Assembly (NCBI RefSeq): GCF_000282995.1
Contig: NZ_ALEE01000119.1
Location: forward strand, 1-8,720
Source: Melaminivora alkalimesophila
GTDB taxonomy: Bacteria; Pseudomonadota; Gammaproteobacteria; Burkholderiales; Burkholderiaceae_C
Length of the DNA: 8,720 nucleotides
Direction of reading: 5' to 3'
Position numbers and translations under genes: made by a program. The notes under the pieces were generated by a model. It searched no databases and was not told the DNA's origin. It saw only the letters and a list, made by a program, of their open reading frames with translations. The first letter of the stretch is position 1; each line of letters opens with the position of its first letter. This document shows positions 6,373 through 8,720 of this stretch, one piece after another.

Positions 6373-7275
6373 TCAGCTCCGCAAAGAAGAATCGGGGGCG
6401 AGGACAGAGGGGGTGTCCTGGGCGCCGTGCAGCGCTGCTTGCAGCGCGGCCAGCGCGGGCGTGGCGTAGCCCGTGCGGTGCACCAGCACCGTGTCGCAGG
6501 GGCCCAGCGGCACCCAGCGCAGCGCGGGCGGCGTGTGCAGCAGATCGACCACCGCCTCAGGCACCACGCCGGCGCAACGGCCCCCGGCCACGCAGGCCAG
6601 GATGGCGGGGTAGGACGCGAGCTCCAGCACCTGCGGCGCCTGGCCCGTGGCCTGGCGCATCCAGTCTTCGCCGATGCGGCGGTAGGTGCAGCCGTGCGCA
6701 AACGCGGCCAGGGTGTGCACGCGCAGGTCGGCAGGTGTTTCGGCGGGCGGGTGGCTGGCCGGCAGGGCCAGCAGCAGCGATTCCGTCCAGACGGGCGTGC
6801 GCGGCACCGGGGCCTCCTCGTCCAGGCCCGGCGGCGGCCAGGCCACCAGGGCGCAGTCGAGTTCGTGGGCCAACACCTGCTCCACGAGTTGGCGTGAGGG
6901 CGCGGTGCGCAGCTCCAGCACCAGCGCGGGCCAGCGCGCGTGCAGTTGCGCCAGGGGCGCGGGCAGGCGCGCGGCGGCCGTGCTTTCCATGGCGCCGATG
7001 CGCAGGTGGCCGGTGGGAGTGCCCGGGTGCAGGGCCTGCCGCGCCTCCTCGGCCAGCGCCAGCAGGCGCTCGGCATAACCTTGCAGGGTGGCGCCTGCGG
7101 GTGTGAGCACCATGCGCCGCCCCTCGCGCAGGAACAGGGCGGCGCCCAGTTGCTCCTCCAGCTGCTGCACGCGCGTGGTCACGTTGGACTGGGCGCGGCC
7201 CAGCCGCTCGGCCGCGCGCGTCACGCTGCCCTCATGGGCCACCGTGCGAAAAATCTCCAGTGCGACCAGGTCCAT
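6373..7275 (-). CDS. LysR-family transcriptional regulator
   Basis: A 300-residue regulator. The N-terminal winged helix-turn-helix spans about 1-60: ALEIFRTVAHEGSVTRAA (5-22), the recognition region RAQSNVTTRVQQLEEQLG (27-44), and LFLREGRRMVLTPAG (47-61), all in the LysR pattern. A linker helix (62-84) leads to an effector-binding periplasmic-binding-protein-like domain beginning at GHLRIGAMEST (89-99). HGCTYRR (194-200) in the second subdomain may line the ligand pocket. The first ATG in frame is at 7275; an upstream TTG at 7302 would add nine residues and lie inside the operator dyad, so it is less likely. It sits directly upstream of the monooxygenase (4-bp gap) and divergent from an MFS transporter, with an A/T-rich spacer holding LysR-type dyads. 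It therefore probably controls both, and itself, in response to an unknown small molecule. Confidence 0.93.
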   Translation of the reverse strand: MDLVALEIFRTVAHEGSVTRAAERLGRAQSNVTTRVQQLEEQLGAALFLREGRRMVLTPAGATLQGYAERLLALAEEARQALHPGTPTGHLRIGAMESTAAARLPAPLAQLHARWPALVLELRTAPSRQLVEQVLAHELDCALVAWPPPGLDEEAPVPRTPVWTESLLLALPASHPPAETPADLRVHTLAAFAHGCTYRRIGEDWMRQATGQAPQVLELASYPAILACVAGGRCAGVVPEAVVDLLHTPPALRWVPLGPCDTVLVHRTGYATPALAALQAALHGAQDTPSVLAPDSSLRS

Positions 7276-7288
7276 GGATTCGTTTGTG

Positions 7289-7312
7289 AGATGATTTGTC
7301 AAAAAATCATCT
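7289..7312. promoter_or_regulatory. Perfect 9-bp inverted repeat, candidate regulator site
   Basis: AGATGATTT (7289-7297) and AAATCATCT (7304-7312) are exact reverse complements around a 6-nt centre, GTCAAA. The dyad lies in the only A/T-rich stretch of the region, 14 bp upstream of the lysR ATG (7275) and 43 bp before the transporter ATG. The centre contains TTGACA on the minus strand and overlaps TTGTCA on the plus strand (7296-7301), both like -35 elements. A dyad of this length in a divergent LysR spacer is most simply an operator. Confidence 0.55.
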
Positions 7313-7323
7313 TAAAAAAAGAT
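7309..7323. promoter_or_regulatory. LysR-type box, ATC-N9-GAT (T-N11-A)
   Basis: ATCTT (7309-7313) and AAGAT (7319-7323) flank five A residues. This gives ATC-N9-GAT with a symmetric T-N11-A (T7310 to A7322), the classical shape of LysR recognition sites. It overlaps the right arm of the 9-bp dyad, so the two may be the recognition and activation subsites of one regulator. It lies 31 bp before the transporter start codon. Binding by the adjacent LysR is inferred from position. Confidence 0.5.
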
Positions 7324-7331
7324 TGATGGCG

Positions 7332-7337
7332 ATCATA
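7332..7337 (-). promoter_or_regulatory. Weak candidate -10 (TATGAT) for lysR
   Basis: TATGAT, read on the minus strand from 7337 to 7332, matches TATAAT at five of six positions. A transcript from it would cross both dyads before the lysR start, fitting autorepression. The -35 at 17 bp (TTCCAT) is poor, so this is tentative. Confidence 0.22.
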
Positions 7338-7342
7338 CCGCC

Positions 7343-7346
7343 GGAG
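7343..7346 (+). promoter_or_regulatory. Shine-Dalgarno (GGAG) of the MFS transporter gene
   Basis: GGAG is eight bases upstream of the ATG at 7355 and fixes this start. An upstream ATG at 7326 is in a different frame and has no such site. Confidence 0.65.
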
Positions 7347-7354
7347 ACCGCGCC

Positions 7355-8623
7355 ATGGAACCACAAGCCACCCCGTCGATTGATGTGCCCGCGCCCCGCG
7401 GGCCCGCCCTGCACTGGAGCGAGCGGCCCCATGCCGTGGCCCTGGCCGGCATGCTGGCGCTGGCGGTGGCTATGGGCGTGGGGCGGTTCGCGTTCACCCC
7501 GCTGCTGCCCATGATGCTGCACGACGGGGTGTTGACCCTCACCGAGGGCAGTTGGCTGGCCACGGCCAATTACGTGGGCTACCTGCTGGGGGCGCTGGCC
7601 TGCATGGCACTGCCCTGGGTGGCACCGGGTTTTTATGCACGCTGGCATCCGGCGCGGCTGGCGCGTGCCGGGCTGGTGGCCACGGTGCTGCTCACGCTGG
7701 CGATGGCGCTGCCCGTGGCCGCCGCGTGGCCGGCGCTGCGCTTTGCGGCCGGGGCCGCCAGCGCCTTCGTGCTGCTGAACGTGGCGGCCTGGTGCATGGT
7801 GCGCCTGGCGGTGCTGGGCCGCCCGGCCATGGGCGGGCTGATCTTCTGCGGGCCGGGCGTGGGCATTGTGCTCACGGGGCTGGCCGCCAGCGCGATGGTG
7901 GCAGCGCAGTGGCGTGCGGCCTCGGGCTGGGTGGTGTTCGGGGTGCTCTCGGTGCTGCTGTGCGTGGGCGTGTGGCCCGTGGTGCGTGGCCGCGCGGTCA
8001 AGGCCGACGCCGGTGCCCAGCCCCGCGCGGTCGCGCAGGGGGGAAACGCCGGCACCCTGGCGGCGCGCGGCGTGCACGCCGTGGCGTACGGCCTGGCGGG
8101 GCTGGGCTACATCGTGACCGCCACCTTCCTGCCCGTGATTGCGCGTGCCGCGCTGCCCTCCGGTTCACCCTGGCCCGACCTTTTCTGGCCGATGTTCGGC
8201 GCGGGCGTGGCCGTAGGCGCGGCGCTCAGCACGCGCGCGCCCAGCGCCTGGGACCGGCGCTGGCTGCTGCTGGCGGCGTATGCGCTGCAGGCGCTGGGCA
8301 TCGTGCTGGGGCTGGTCTGGCCCACGCCGGCGGGCTTTGCACTCAGCAGCGCGTTGGTGGGCCTTCCGTTCACGGCCATCACCTTCTACGGCCTGCAGGA
8401 GGCGCGGCGCCTGTGGCCGCAGTCTGCCGACAGCTTTGCGAGCCTGGTCACGGCCGTCTATGGCCTGGGCCAGATCGCGGGTCCGCCGCTGGTGGCGTGG
8501 CTGCTCGCGCACGCCGATGCCGGGCAGGGCTTTGCCCGCGGGCTGGCGCTGGCGGCGGGGGCACTGGTGGCCGGCGCGGCGATGTACGGCTGGTCGGCCT
8601 GGCGCTGGCCGCAGCGCGCCTGA
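7355..8623 (+). CDS. MFS transporter, YbfB/YjiJ family
   Basis: A 422-residue inner-membrane protein with about 12 hydrophobic helices, roughly 27-45, 68-90, 104-125, 127-150, 160-182, 190-209, 240-262, 275-292, 303-322, 328-347, 362-384 and 393-415. A hydrophilic loop rich in Arg, Ala and Gly (210-238) divides the two halves. The signature GVGRFAFTPLLPMM (41-54) at the end of helix 1, followed by WLATANYVGYLLGAL (67-81), identifies the YbfB/YjiJ group of the major facilitator superfamily, whose substrates are mostly unknown. The start at 7355 is supported by GGAG at 7343. The gene is divergent from lysR and shares its operator region, so expression probably depends on that regulator. Export of a toxic compound or its product related to the adjacent monooxygenase is a reasonable guess only. 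It ends seven bases before a convergent gene. Confidence 0.9.
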   Translation: MEPQATPSIDVPAPRGPALHWSERPHAVALAGMLALAVAMGVGRFAFTPLLPMMLHDGVLTLTEGSWLATANYVGYLLGALACMALPWVAPGFYARWHPARLARAGLVATVLLTLAMALPVAAAWPALRFAAGAASAFVLLNVAAWCMVRLAVLGRPAMGGLIFCGPGVGIVLTGLAASAMVAAQWRAASGWVVFGVLSVLLCVGVWPVVRGRAVKADAGAQPRAVAQGGNAGTLAARGVHAVAYGLAGLGYIVTATFLPVIARAALPSGSPWPDLFWPMFGAGVAVGAALSTRAPSAWDRRWLLLAAYALQALGIVLGLVWPTPAGFALSSALVGLPFTAITFYGLQEARRLWPQSADSFASLVTAVYGLGQIAGPPLVAWLLAHADAGQGFARGLALAAGALVAGAAMYGWSAWRWPQRA

Positions 8624-8630
8624 CAGGCCG

Positions 8631-8720
8631 TCAGTGCTGCCCCTGCAGGCGCGCGTCCCAGGCCTCGCTCTGTCCGCTGTCCAGGCGCCGCTGGAACAGC
8701 CGCTGCCATGACGGCGGCAG
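8631..8720 (-). CDS. C-terminal fragment of an unidentified minus-strand gene (partial)
   Basis: A minus-strand frame is open from the window edge (8720) to a TGA at 8633-8631. It encodes 29 residues beginning LPPSWQRLFQRRLDSG and ending RLQGQH. Nearly all codons end in G or C, as in the genes nearby, and the stop falls seven bases from the convergent transporter stop, a typical spacing. I do not recognise the family from this tail, and the start is beyond the window. It could be chance open frame in G/C-rich sequence, but placement and codon use favour a real gene. Confidence 0.5.
   Translation of the reverse strand: MPPSWQRLFQRRLDSGQSEAWDARLQGQH

Noticed and set aside
6369..7076. N-terminal extension of the monooxygenase frame as a 591-residue fusion
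   Set aside because: The extension is an out-of-frame reading of lysR with a Pro/Arg/Ala-rich product; the NMO domain begins at the ATG at 6368, which has a GGAG upstream.
5421..7106. Plus-strand open frame of 561 codons opposite the monooxygenase and LysR genes
   Set aside because: It is antisense to two well-supported genes; the translation is rich in Arg, Gly, Ala and Pro without domain motifs, as expected for shadow frames in high-GC DNA. The same holds for the plus-strand frame at 5536-6897.
7296..7514. Small plus-strand frame overlapping the start of the transporter
   Set aside because: It is out of frame with the transporter, lacks its own ribosome site, and gives a Trp/Pro-rich shadow peptide.
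1..8720. CRISPR array, tRNA/rRNA, insertion sequence, toxin-antitoxin or defence system
   Set aside because: No regularly spaced repeats, tRNA-like cloverleaf, transposase or nuclease motifs, or paired small toxin-antitoxin genes were seen on either strand.

Overview
The window is a gene-dense stretch of a high-GC bacterial chromosome, most probably a betaproteobacterium of the Comamonadaceae (Acidovorax-like). This placement is inference. It rests on the strong G/C third-position bias, the order ilvE / CHCC zinc-finger protein / glycosyltransferase, and a TACAAT-type -10 element. I see no rRNA, tRNA, CRISPR array, transposase, integrase or phage gene.

Region 1 (1-1443, plus strand) opens with the last codons of a branched-chain aminotransferase (ilvE). 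Four bases later comes a 68-aa CHCC zinc-finger protein of the NDUFS6-like family, then a complete GT-B family 4 glycosyltransferase.

Region 2 (1444-5245, minus strand) is a four-gene surface-polysaccharide cluster that converges on region 1 with no spacer; the two stop codons form one TGATCA palindrome at 1441-1446. In transcription order it holds: a putative GT-B-like LPS/capsule biosynthesis protein; a multi-membrane O-antigen ligase (WaaL family, motif H-N-x9-G-x2-G intact); a GT-A-like protein with a D-x-D motif and a cationic, Trp-rich C-terminus; and a family 25 glycosyltransferase. With the plus-strand GT4 this looks like an LPS outer-core assembly and ligation locus: several transferases decorate lipid A-core in the cytoplasm, and WaaL joins O-antigen to it on the periplasmic side. 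The ligase gene is clearly poorer in G+C than everything around it, which suggests separate acquisition. A TACAAT box just upstream of the first gene is a candidate cluster promoter.

Region 3 (5301-8623) is a regulatory and metabolic module: a LysR-type regulator and a nitronate monooxygenase (2-nitropropane dioxygenase family) gene separated by 4 nt on the minus strand, and a divergent YbfB/YjiJ-type MFS transporter on the plus strand. The 79-bp space between regulator and transporter is A/T-rich and holds two overlapping dyads, one with the ATC-N9-GAT (T-N11-A) shape of LysR binding sites. A coherent but unproven reading is that the regulator senses a small molecule and controls its oxidation and its export or import.

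The right edge (8631-8720) carries the C-terminus of an unidentified minus-strand gene. I found no convincing new multi-gene system. The best leads are the two poorly characterised glycosyltransferase-like proteins, the low-GC ligase, and the LysR/NMO/MFS module with its operator.
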